The notes beneath the pieces were generated by a model that did not search any database, was not told the origin of the DNA, and saw nothing but the letters and a program-made list of their open reading frames with translations. This document shows, piece by piece, positions 1 to 7,247 of a DNA stretch of 64,000 nt. The stretch comes from Bacteroidetes bacterium UBA1312 (GTDB lineage: Bacteria; Bacteroidota; Bacteroidia; Chitinophagales; Chitinophagaceae): the NCBI GenBank assembly GCA_002307135.1, contig DBTQ01000002.1, positions 127,055-191,054 of the forward strand, read 5' to 3'. The number at the start of each line of letters is the position of its first letter. The stretch's first letter is position 1. A program made the position numbers and the translations under genes.

Positions 1-234
1 TTAATAGGCTTAATGCAATAGCAAAGAGCCTTTTTGCTCCTCCTAGTGTCGTTTTTTTGTTTCGGTTTTTCATTTTTTTGAATTTTAATTAAAAGAAGAT
101 TTTTTAATATTTCAAGTAGTAGCAAAATAAAAAGCTAATCGGGTGGACTTGGGGGTCATAAAATAATATTTAGTTGTATTAGTAATGGATATCCAAACCT
201 ACTAGTTGCACTACTACATTGCCAAAAGCGTTTG

Positions 235-265
235 ACGAACGGTAGTAAAAAGTTTACGAACGGTA
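235..265. repeat. Direct repeat ACGAACGGTA, 21-bp spacing
   Basis: Two identical 10-mers ACGAACGGTA start at 235 and 256, exactly 21 bp (two helical turns) apart, each preceded by a GTTT run. Such spacing suits a protein-binding operator, but no adjacent promoter or gene was identified, so function is unknown. Confidence 0.4.
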
Positions 266-626
266 AAACAGACACCATTCTTACACTTTATGGCTTGCTT
301 CCTGTTGGTTTTATCGTGTCGTTTTTTTATACTTCAAGCAGTGTGTGGTGCCACTCACCCTATTGAGGTAGTTGGCATGTGTTTGTTTCATAACATTATA
401 TTTTTTGTTTGTAAAAGAGCGAATCTAATTATATTACAATATTTTAAACACAATATTTTTATTTATATCAAATATAATTAGTTGTGATTGTTGAAATAGG
501 GCATTCGGAGTATATTATAATTAGTTGGGAGGCTTTTTTTTAACACTCAAGGATGGAAAAAATTATTGGAGCAATCATACATCTGCTTTCCTGTAGTTAC
601 AGGATTGTTGCACCATATTTACACCG

Positions 627-806
627 GGTTTCGAAATGATGACGCAGGGGTTCGGATAACAGTCAAGCGATTTCGGAGTACGATCCAATGGTTTTGGAAT
701 AATGACGAAGGGTTTCGAAGACCTGCCAAGTGATTTCGGAGTACTGCCAAGTGATTTCGGAATAGTGACGCAAGGTTTCGGAGCACTGCCAAGCAGTTTT
801 GGATGA
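627..806 (+). repeat. 21-bp tandem repeat, eight and a half units, possible heptapeptide gene remnant
   Basis: Units start at 627, 648, 669, 690, 711, 732, 753, 774 and 795 with no indel between them. A typical unit reads GATTTCGGAGTACTGCCAAGT. In one plus-strand frame each unit gives a heptapeptide of the form (G/D)F(G/E)xLPS or xxTQ, for example DFGVLPS then DFGIVTQ. A stop codon lies in unit 2 (657-659) and another ends the array (804-806). There is no good start codon, so this is either a decayed repeat-protein gene or a non-coding DNA repeat. Confidence 0.6.
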
Positions 807-895
807 TATTGTTCCTTTACTAATAAAAAAACGCAGCCCCCTGCATAAATATTAAGGCATTAATTGCGATGAGTACAAGACCCGATGTGAGGGGT

Positions 896-955
896 GAAGA
901 AGCAATCTGAACAGATGGCCGGAGATTGCTTCGTTGCTCACTCTTCGCAATGACC
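896..955. repeat. Decayed interspersed palindromic element
   Basis: GAAGCAATCT (899-908) and AGATTGCTTC (923-932) form a perfect 10-bp inverted repeat around a 14-nt loop, followed by TTCGCAATGACC near 943-954. This resembles the widespread interspersed repeat with the cores GAAGCAATCT and GTCATTGCGA that I recall from many bacterial genomes. The copy looks diverged. Confidence 0.45.
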
Positions 956-990
956 GCAGGCGGCCAAAATCTCCATATTGATGCAAACAA

Positions 991-1025
991 AAAAGCCTCC
1001 ACATGAATGTGGAGACTCTTTTTTT
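991..1025 (-). terminator. Terminator of nrdJ
   Basis: Stem CTCCACAT (997-1004) / ATGTGGAG (1007-1014), flanked by an A-run at 988-994 that becomes a U-tract on the minus strand. It lies 38 bp past the stop codon of the ribonucleotide reductase gene. Confidence 0.8.
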
Positions 1026-1051
1026 TATTCAACTTTTAAAAAAACAAACTT

Positions 1052-4000
1052 TTAGCTACAACCTGTAGTAGTACCACAGTTGGGGCACATGTAGCATGTA
1101 CCATTGCGAAGGGTGATGTTACCACAGTTGCTACATGCCGGAGCATCTGCGCTGGTACCCATTAATTTCTTCGTTTCAGCAGACATATTTTTAACACTGA
1201 CAAGCGGTTTGCTTGGTGTAAGCGTAGTTTCTTTTGCAGTCGTTTTATTTAATGGAGCCGTTACCCGCACTTGCGATAGCTCTTGCTGTGCAGCAGTAGT
1301 AGGTGCTTTTAATCGCTCTTCGTCAACTACATGCACCAAATCATCCCGATCAAGGTATTCGTAAGCCAATACACGGAACACATAGTCAAGTACTGAAGTC
1401 GCTGTTTTGATATTTGGATGTTCAACAATACCGCTCGGTTCGAATCGGGTAAAGATAAATTTATCGACATATTCTTCCAATGGAACACCATATTGCAATC
1501 CTACAGAAACCGCTATGGCAAAGCTATTGAGCAAACTACGCATAGTAGCTCCCTCTTTGGCCATATCAATAAATATTTCGCCTAATGTCTGATCGCCATA
1601 CTCGCCTGTACGTAAGAATAATGCTTGTCCGCCTACTTTCGACTTGAAGGTGTAACCACGACGTTTGGCAGGCAATGTTTTGCGCTCTACGATGCGGCTC
1701 AATTGGCGTTTGAGTTGGGTATCAGGGCTTGCTTGTACACGTTTGTTTACTTCATCCAATAGCTCTTCGATGGTCAGCTGCGCCATATCGACTATTTGGC
1801 TGCTGGCCTCAGAGATGGATACTGCTGCTTCCTGTGCTTCGTCAGATGATTCGCTAACGGCTTTTTTCTTTTTATCACTTTTATTACTCAATGGTTGGCT
1901 AAGCTTAGAGCCATCGCGATAGAGGGCGCAAGCTTTGATACCTAACTGCCAGCTGAGGTAATAACAATCTTTGATTTCATCGATAGTAGCCTCATTAGGT
2001 AAGTTGATCGTTTTAGATATAGCACCACTGATAAATGGTTGAACGGCAGCCATCATACGGATATGACCGTGTGCATGGATGAAACGCTCCCCTTTTTTAC
2101 CACATTTGTTGGCACAATCAAATACAGAAAGATGTTCGTCTTTGAGCAATGGTGCACCTTCTACGGTCATTCTTCCACAAACATAATCGTTTGCAGCATC
2201 TATTTCTTCATCGCCAAAACCAAGCTCTTCCAGCAAATTGAAATCCATATCGTAGTACTGTTCCGGTTTGAATCCAAGTCTTTGCATACATTCTTCTCCA
2301 AGGTTGTACACATTGAATACAAAGCCTATTTCGAACGCACTTTCTACCAAAGTATCGAGCTTTTTCAACTCTTCAGCTATAAAGCCTTTTTCCGTAAGCG
2401 ACTGATGGTTGATATAAGGAGCTCCCGCAAAAGTGCCATGTCCTTTAGCATATTTGACAATAGCATCAATTTCAGATTCGCTGTATTTAAGGTTCTTAAG
2501 TGCCGCAGGAATAGATTGATTGATGATTTTGAAGTAACCACCGCCGGATAGTTTTTTAAATTTCACTAACGCAAAATCCGGTTCTACACCCGTAGTATCA
2601 CAATCCATTACCAGACCAATAGTACCTGTAGGCGCGATAACGGTGGCCTGAGCATTTCTATAGCCATGTTTTTCACCCATTTGCAGCGCAGTGTCCCATG
2701 CACGGGTAGCGGCACTAAGCAAATAATCCGGGCAATATTTGGCATTGATACCAACCGGTTTCGTTTCCAGATTTTCATACGCTTCAGATGCATCGTAAGC
2801 TGCTGCACGGTGATTACGCATTACACGCAACATGTGCTCCCTGTTTTCTTTGAATCGTGGGAATGTTCCTAACGCTGCCGCCATTTCAGCAGAAGTGCTA
2901 TAAGCCACACCATTCATAATAGCGGTAATCGCTCCGGCTATAGCGCGTGCTTCTTCACTATCATAAGCAATGCCGCTCACCATCAACATTGAACCAAGGT
3001 TGGCATAACCAAGGCCTAACGTGCGGTAATCGTAACTTAATTGTGCCACCTCAGGACTTGGAAATTGTGCCATCAACACAGAAATTTCCAATACCACTGT
3101 CCACAAGCGCGTCATGTATTCAAACGATGTAACATCAAACACACCAGTCTCTTCGTTGAAGAAACGACGTAGGTTGAGCGATGCCAGGTTACATGCTGTA
3201 TTATCCAAGAACATGTATTCCGAGCAAGGATTGGATGCACGAATTTCGCCACCTTCAGGACATGTGTGCCATTCGTTAATAGTAGTATTATATTGTGTGC
3301 CGGGATCTGCACAGCGCCATGCAGAATAAGAAATTTTATCCCAAAGTTCTTTGGCAGGAATTTTACTCATCACCTTGCCATCGCTACGTCCGGTCATTTC
3401 CCAATCGCTACCATTGGCTAAGCGACGGAAAAATTCGTTCGGAATACGTACTGAGTTATTCGAATTCTGACCAGAAACCGTTTTATAAGCCTCGCCTTCA
3501 TAGTCTGAAGCATAGCCTGCAGCAATCAATGCAGCAACTTTCTTTTCTTCCTGTACCTTCCAATCAATAAAGTTAACTACTTCCGGATGATCCAAATCCA
3601 AACAAACCATTTTGGCTGCACGGCGAGTTGTACCTCCACTTTTAATAGCACCAGCCGCACGGTCACCTATTTTAAGGAAACTCATCAACCCACTAGAGGT
3701 TCCACCACCGCTCAATTTTTCGCCTTCAGCACGGATATTGGAATAGTTAGTTCCTACCCCACTACCGTATTTGAATATGCGCGCCTCACGTACCCAAAGA
3801 TCCATGATACCGCCTTCGTTTACCAAATCATCGTCCACGCTGAGTATAAAACAAGCATGTGGCTGAGGGCGTTCGTAAGCATTTGTTGAACGTTCTAATT
3901 TCCCGGTAGTAGGATCAACATAATAATGCCCTTGAGCTTTACCATTGATGCCATAGCTATTGAACAATCCTGTATTGAACCATTGTGGAGAGTTGGGTGC

Positions 4001-4399
4001 ACAACTTTGTTGCAATATGCTGTAAGCAAGCTCATCGTAGAAAACTTGTGCATCATACTCACTGGAGAAATAGCCATATTTGAAACCCCAGCTTCTCCAA
4101 CAATCAGCCAATCGGTGTGCCACCTCTTTTATAGATGTTTCACGACCAAGACTACCATCTTTTTGAGGAACTCCTGCTTTGCGGAAATATTTTTGGGCAA
4201 GAATATCTGTTGCTATTTGCGACCAATGTGCGGGCACTTCCACATTAGTCATTTCAAATACCTTTTCCCCATTAGGATTGCGAATAACGGAGGTACGATA
4301 GTCGTATTCAAACATATCATACACATTCACATTATCACGTGTATAGTGTCTTTTGAAGCTAAGACCTTTGCCTGTTGGTGCTTTTTGTGTTTCTGGCAT
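1052..4399 (-). CDS. nrdJ: Adenosylcobalamin-dependent (class II) ribonucleotide reductase
   Basis: Reduces ribonucleotides to deoxyribonucleotides in the cytoplasm using an adenosylcobalamin-generated thiyl radical. The 1115-residue protein has the class II core: redox Cys183 in PHACF, the GSGVGTNYSNIRAEGE region near 212-227, and NPCSE at 390-394 (radical Cys392, Glu394). A Lys/Ser-rich linker near residue 880 leads into a C-terminal TSCPD-type domain. The end carries a cysteine cluster (CSNCG, CYMCPNC, final CS) that probably binds zinc or relays electrons. The ATG start fits the family. The gene stands alone, with a terminator at 991-1025 and a perfect DnaA box 97 bp upstream. I see no cobalamin riboswitch in the leader. 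Confidence 0.96.
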   Translation of the reverse strand: MPETQKAPTGKGLSFKRHYTRDNVNVYDMFEYDYRTSVIRNPNGEKVFEMTNVEVPAHWSQIATDILAQKYFRKAGVPQKDGSLGRETSIKEVAHRLADCWRSWGFKYGYFSSEYDAQVFYDELAYSILQQSCAPNSPQWFNTGLFNSYGINGKAQGHYYVDPTTGKLERSTNAYERPQPHACFILSVDDDLVNEGGIMDLWVREARIFKYGSGVGTNYSNIRAEGEKLSGGGTSSGLMSFLKIGDRAAGAIKSGGTTRRAAKMVCLDLDHPEVVNFIDWKVQEEKKVAALIAAGYASDYEGEAYKTVSGQNSNNSVRIPNEFFRRLANGSDWEMTGRSDGKVMSKIPAKELWDKISYSAWRCADPGTQYNTTINEWHTCPEGGEIRASNPCSEYMFLDNTACNLASLNLRRFFNEETGVFDVTSFEYMTRLWTVVLEISVLMAQFPSPEVAQLSYDYRTLGLGYANLGSMLMVSGIAYDSEEARAIAGAITAIMNGVAYSTSAEMAAALGTFPRFKENREHMLRVMRNHRAAAYDASEAYENLETKPVGINAKYCPDYLLSAATRAWDTALQMGEKHGYRNAQATVIAPTGTIGLVMDCDTTGVEPDFALVKFKKLSGGGYFKIINQSIPAALKNLKYSESEIDAIVKYAKGHGTFAGAPYINHQSLTEKGFIAEELKKLDTLVESAFEIGFVFNVYNLGEECMQRLGFKPEQYYDMDFNLLEELGFGDEEIDAANDYVCGRMTVEGAPLLKDEHLSVFDCANKCGKKGERFIHAHGHIRMMAAVQPFISGAISKTINLPNEATIDEIKDCYYLSWQLGIKACALYRDGSKLSQPLSNKSDKKKKAVSESSDEAQEAAVSISEASSQIVDMAQLTIEELLDEVNKRVQASPDTQLKRQLSRIVERKTLPAKRRGYTFKSKVGGQALFLRTGEYGDQTLGEIFIDMAKEGATMRSLLNSFAIAVSVGLQYGVPLEEYVDKFIFTRFEPSGIVEHPNIKTATSVLDYVFRVLAYEYLDRDDLVHVVDEERLKAPTTAAQQELSQVRVTAPLNKTTAKETTLTPSKPLVSVKNMSAETKKLMGTSADAPACSNCGNITLRNGTCYMCPNCGTTTGCS

Positions 4400-4495
4400 A
4401 TTACTGAATTATTTGGAGTGTTCTTAATTTTTTCGGGGAATGAGGACGAAATTATTTAAAATACTTTTCGAAAGAAGAAGAAGATTATCACAGCA

Positions 4496-4504
4496 TGTGG
4501 ATAA
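4496..4504. promoter_or_regulatory. DnaA box (TGTGGATAA)
   Basis: TGTGGATAA is the exact complement of the consensus DnaA box TTATCCACA. It lies 97 bp upstream of the nrdJ start codon. DnaA regulates the nrd operon in E. coli, so similar control here is plausible, but a single 9-mer may also be chance. Confidence 0.4.
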
Positions 4505-4685
4505 GTCACTAAAGAACTTAATATACCAAAATGAAGCCTTGATTACAAATGCTTACAGCTAGCAATATTATACTTATACTGCAAAAAAATATCTGTAATG
4601 CTACAAAAAAAAGTATTGAATTAAATATTTTACAATACAAAATAAATTTACTAAATGATTAAAACCAGCTCATATATCTCCAATA

Positions 4686-4720
4686 AAAAAGCAGAAAACT
4701 TATATCGTTTTCTGCTTTTT
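4686..4720 (-). terminator. Terminator of the DUF5777/YceI operon
   Basis: Perfect 14-bp stem AAAAAGCAGAAAAC (4686-4699) / GTTTTCTGCTTTTT (4707-4720) with a 7-nt loop and U-tracts in both directions, 24 bp past the last gene of the operon. Confidence 0.9.
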
Positions 4721-4743
4721 GCATTATTATTATACGGAGTAAT

Positions 4744-5730
4744 TTACCAAATTTTATTTCTGGAATCTTTGAATGACTTGTCTTTAACAACAGTAAATAC
4801 ACGTGCAATGTTGAAACCAAATCGGATACCATTGTCGCCAAAATTATTTGTAGTCTGACCAATAAATGTACGCTCTGTCATACCTGTTGAATTAGTAAAC
4901 ATTAACTGGAATACGTGTCCACCGGTTTCAATATCAAATCCAATACTGAAAGCATTCTTCGAGCCTGCTAAATGGTTTAACTGATAGTAATATTCTGCAT
5001 TAAGAGATACTCTTTTAGTTAGTTTTATACGACCTCCAACACCCATTGCAAATACATCGTTAGGGTCGGAACTTAAGCTCACCAAATTGTAATGCACATG
5101 CGTTGGCATCAATTGTAGCGATAATGCAGGACTAAATTTTCGTGCGATAAGAATCTGATTGGTATAAAAGAGTCTGTTGCTAAAATTATAGGTTTCGCCT
5201 GCTTGTAGGGAACGACCCAATAATTGATTGGCATAAAGTGTTGTGACAGACATTGCTCCCAAATAACTAAGGCTGATAGGCATTGCATCATCTACAGTCT
5301 GACGCAAAATAGCTGCTTTTGCAAATCCGTCATATTCTTTTTGATAAGTACTGCGACCAACTCCCACAGTCAACCAATTAGTAATACCATAGTCGAGTCC
5401 CAAACGAAGTGTTGCGCCATCAAGTCCAAAAAAATCATACCCACCACCATCAATAGGATTAAAGCGATGCGATATTTTAAAATCAAGAATGCCACGTCCC
5501 GTATTTTCTACACTATGTCCGTTAATCAATCTTGTTGTTTTGAACGTTGCTTTGACATATTCTTTCGCTTTTGGCGTATCATGATCATTATCCAACATAT
5601 CAGACAAGCTACTGCTGTCCGTTGTTTTCGTGTCTTTCGATTGAGCTTTTACTTGTGTAGGAAGTGCAGTGGCTGTAAACAATCCAACCAACGTTACAGG
5701 AATTAATAATTGTCTTAAAGACCTTTGCAT
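4744..5730 (-). CDS. DUF5777 family outer-membrane beta-barrel protein
   Basis: A 328-residue protein with a signal peptide (about 1-29, ending VKAQ) followed by alternating aromatic/polar strands typical of an outer-membrane barrel. The segment around FMLD-type strands near 200-300, with RISLNAEYYYQL-like and FQLMFTNS motifs, matches my memory of the DUF5777 family. It is the last gene of a four-gene operon (OB-fold protein, CX4CH protein, YceI protein, barrel) and is followed by a strong terminator. The family has no assigned biochemical function; in this operon it may form the outer-membrane part of a redox-linked envelope system (inference). Confidence 0.75.
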   Translation of the reverse strand: MQRSLRQLLIPVTLVGLFTATALPTQVKAQSKDTKTTDSSSLSDMLDNDHDTPKAKEYVKATFKTTRLINGHSVENTGRGILDFKISHRFNPIDGGGYDFFGLDGATLRLGLDYGITNWLTVGVGRSTYQKEYDGFAKAAILRQTVDDAMPISLSYLGAMSVTTLYANQLLGRSLQAGETYNFSNRLFYTNQILIARKFSPALSLQLMPTHVHYNLVSLSSDPNDVFAMGVGGRIKLTKRVSLNAEYYYQLNHLAGSKNAFSIGFDIETGGHVFQLMFTNSTGMTERTFIGQTTNNFGDNGIRFGFNIARVFTVVKDKSFKDSRNKIW

Positions 5731-5782
5731 GTCAATACTATTATTTTAAAAGAGAATTTATTTTTAAATTTAAACAGGTCTT

Positions 5783-6322
5783 TTATATTTTTTTCATTAC
5801 TGTATTTATAGTAATTTCTATCTGTTGTGCAATTTTACTGGCAGCAACGGATGGTATTTTAATTTTATAATCAGTAGGTTTTACTTTAAATTTTGCATCT
5901 ACAGTCAACTGTCCGCCTTTAATGGTAATCGTTCCAGGTACGGTCACCTCTTTTGACTCACCGTGTATTGTCAATTGACCTTTAACTGTCGTTTTATAAG
6001 TACCGTCCTTTTCTGAGATATCGGCAGGATTTATTTTTCCTTTAAAAGAAGCTTTTGGAAATTTATCACTTTCCATATAGTCTTCATTGAAATGATCTTG
6101 CATCAATTGCTTATCAAACTTAAAACTTTTGATAGGAAGTTGAAATAATACATCCCCCGTTTTACTGTCTAGTGCAGCTGCAGATTCGTTATTGAATGCT
6201 TCAATATTTTCGATAGATGTGGCTGAGAAAAAACTTACTTTGCCACTGCGCGTCATATATTTCTGAGCAAACGCAGACATGCTCAATGTAGCGACCACTG
6301 CGGTCATTATTATTTTTTTCAT
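5783..6322 (-). CDS. YceI family secreted protein
   Basis: A 179-residue protein with a signal peptide (1-19, ending SAFAQ) and a single YceI-like domain. YceI proteins are periplasmic lipocalin-like barrels that bind polyisoprenoids or amphiphilic compounds. Recognisable features are the early GKVSFFS strand, FKFDKQLMQDHFNEDYMES around 68-85, the FKGKI strand, and the late GxLTVDAKFKVKPTDYKI strand. It sits 31 bp after the CX4CH protein gene and 52 bp before the DUF5777 barrel gene in one operon. It likely carries a lipophilic ligand between membranes; the ligand cannot be told from the sequence. Confidence 0.88.
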   Translation of the reverse strand: MKKIIMTAVVATLSMSAFAQKYMTRSGKVSFFSATSIENIEAFNNESAAALDSKTGDVLFQLPIKSFKFDKQLMQDHFNEDYMESDKFPKASFKGKINPADISEKDGTYKTTVKGQLTIHGESKEVTVPGTITIKGGQLTVDAKFKVKPTDYKIKIPSVAASKIAQQIEITINTVMKKI

Positions 6323-6353
6323 GAGACTATTTTTAAAAATGAATTCTAGAAAG

Positions 6354-6743
6354 TTAATTATTTAATGCACCCAGATTGACCCATCTAGTTATTTTATTAA
6401 TGCTACATGCAGATAAGCTACCACTTTTAGGCATAGTTCCTGCCTGAATGGTACCCAAAAGTCTGCCATTATATACAATAGTTTCAACACCCGCATAAGT
6501 ATCAAGTGCATAGCCGCCCGAAGCTGTTGACGCATCATGACAGCCGCTGGTGGCACAATTGACACTTACAATTGGTTGAATGTCTGTTGCATAAGTGCTG
6601 GTTGTGGTATCGCAAGTGGTTGACGTCGGGTACAAAGTTTCTATATTGTCTTTGTAACAAGATGAATAAACAAGCAATCCCGCGATTGCTAAAACAGGTA
6701 CTAATTTTTGAACTACTTTCATTCTTTTGATATACGGATTCAT
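6354..6743 (-). CDS. Small lipoprotein with CX4CH (cytochrome c-like) motif
   Basis: A 129-residue protein whose second Met (codon 8, 6722) may be the true start, giving a lipoprotein signal ending LVYSSC. The mature part holds VNCATSGCHD, a CX4CH variant of the haem c attachment motif, then YALDTYAGVETIVYNGRLLG and GTMPKSGSLSACSINKITRWV. The MP plus C-terminal helix is typical of Bacteroidota cytochrome c-like proteins where Met supplies the axial ligand. Its place in an operon with OB-fold, YceI and DUF5777 proteins suggests an envelope electron-transfer role. Whether haem is really attached to CX4CH is unproven. A second CX4CH protein occurs at 20025-20438. Confidence 0.7.
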   Translation of the reverse strand: MNPYIKRMKVVQKLVPVLAIAGLLVYSSCYKDNIETLYPTSTTCDTTTSTYATDIQPIVSVNCATSGCHDASTASGGYALDTYAGVETIVYNGRLLGTIQAGTMPKSGSLSACSINKITRWVNLGALNN

Positions 6744-6757
6744 TACTAAAGTGGTTT

Positions 6758-7165
6758 TTATTTTGAGGGATTAACTAGGATACAATCAGTGAGCTTAACA
6801 TCGCCGACAACTCCGCTACAAAAACCTTTCACCGTAACAGTTTGTCCCGATTCTGCTTTCCAATCGCCGACATGCATGGTACACATTACCCCATTTATTG
6901 GGTCTTCTGTTTGTAAGACAATGAAACGTTGCTTATCCTGATTTTCATCGATTGTAACGATTTTACCCGTCACTTGCATGGCTTTGTTCAAGTACTTCTG
7001 ATTAGCAGCCTGTTCGTTGATTACAAATTCTGTATAAAGCTGTGCCGCAGTTATTTCAATCCCCTTTTCATTTTCTACTGTTTTATGCGGCTTGTTCCAT
7101 TGATAAAAACCAATAGCTCCCGCAATAACAAATAATGACACAGCAATGACAATTATTTTCTTCAT
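6758..7165 (-). CDS. Membrane-anchored OB-fold (tRNA_anti-like) protein
   Basis: A 135-residue protein with an N-terminal membrane anchor (residues 3-23) and a periplasmic OB-fold-like domain of the tRNA_anti-like type. Visible features are the AAQLYTEFVINEQAANQKYLNK region, followed by MQVTGKIVTI, VLQTEDPINGVMC and GQTVTVKGFCSGVVGDVKL strands. It opens the four-gene operon ending with the DUF5777 barrel; a TAnnTTTG promoter lies 18 bp upstream. The name of the Pfam family does not imply tRNA binding: the protein is extracytoplasmic. Its function is unknown. Confidence 0.75.
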   Translation of the reverse strand: MKKIIVIAVSLFVIAGAIGFYQWNKPHKTVENEKGIEITAAQLYTEFVINEQAANQKYLNKAMQVTGKIVTIDENQDKQRFIVLQTEDPINGVMCTMHVGDWKAESGQTVTVKGFCSGVVGDVKLTDCILVNPSK

Positions 7166-7182
7166 TGTGCTTTAAATTTTAC

Positions 7183-7190
7183 CAAAGATA
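7183..7190 (-). promoter_or_regulatory. TAnnTTTG promoter element for the OB-fold/YceI operon
   Basis: Reads TATCTTTG on the minus strand, 17 nt before the start codon at 7165. It matches the Bacteroidota promoter consensus TAnnTTTG and implies a leader of about 12 nt. Confidence 0.7.
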
Positions 7191-7247
7191 CTTATATGTA
7201 ATTCAAATTTACAATTAACCATTCGTTATTTAATTACTAATCGCAAA

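Larger units (their letters stand above)
1..1051. other. Long intergenic region with repeats, no convincing gene
   Basis: No credible coding region is seen in this first kilobase. Open frames at 290-481 (+) and 820-1032 (-) have no family-like features; the second runs through a terminator and a palindromic repeat. The region holds a 10-bp direct repeat (235-265), an exact 21-bp-period tandem repeat (627-806), a decayed palindromic element (about 896-955) and the nrdJ terminator (997-1014). A weak GAGC/GCTC hairpin followed by T residues on the minus strand lies near 15-28. Composition is very AT-rich around 60-130 and 400-480. Confidence 0.7.
4400..4743. other. Intergenic region upstream of nrdJ
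   Basis: Contains a DnaA box at 4496-4504 and the terminator of the DUF5777 gene at 4686-4720. No exact TAnnTTTG match was found for nrdJ; TAATTTCG, read on the minus strand near 4450, is the closest. No coding region or riboswitch-like fold is evident. Confidence 0.5.

Noticed and set aside
290..481. 63-residue open frame rich in Phe and Ile
   Set aside because: No recognisable family or start context, and composition follows the AT-rich DNA; taken as chance.
820..1032. 70-residue minus-strand open frame
   Set aside because: It starts within the nrdJ terminator stem and runs through a palindromic repeat, so it is not a gene.
2039..2551. 170-residue open frame antisense to nrdJ
   Set aside because: Shadow of the well-conserved nrdJ coding strand with no domain of its own.
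4400..4743. Possible cobalamin riboswitch before the B12-dependent reductase
   Set aside because: No B12-box-like core or long structured leader was seen on the minus strand.
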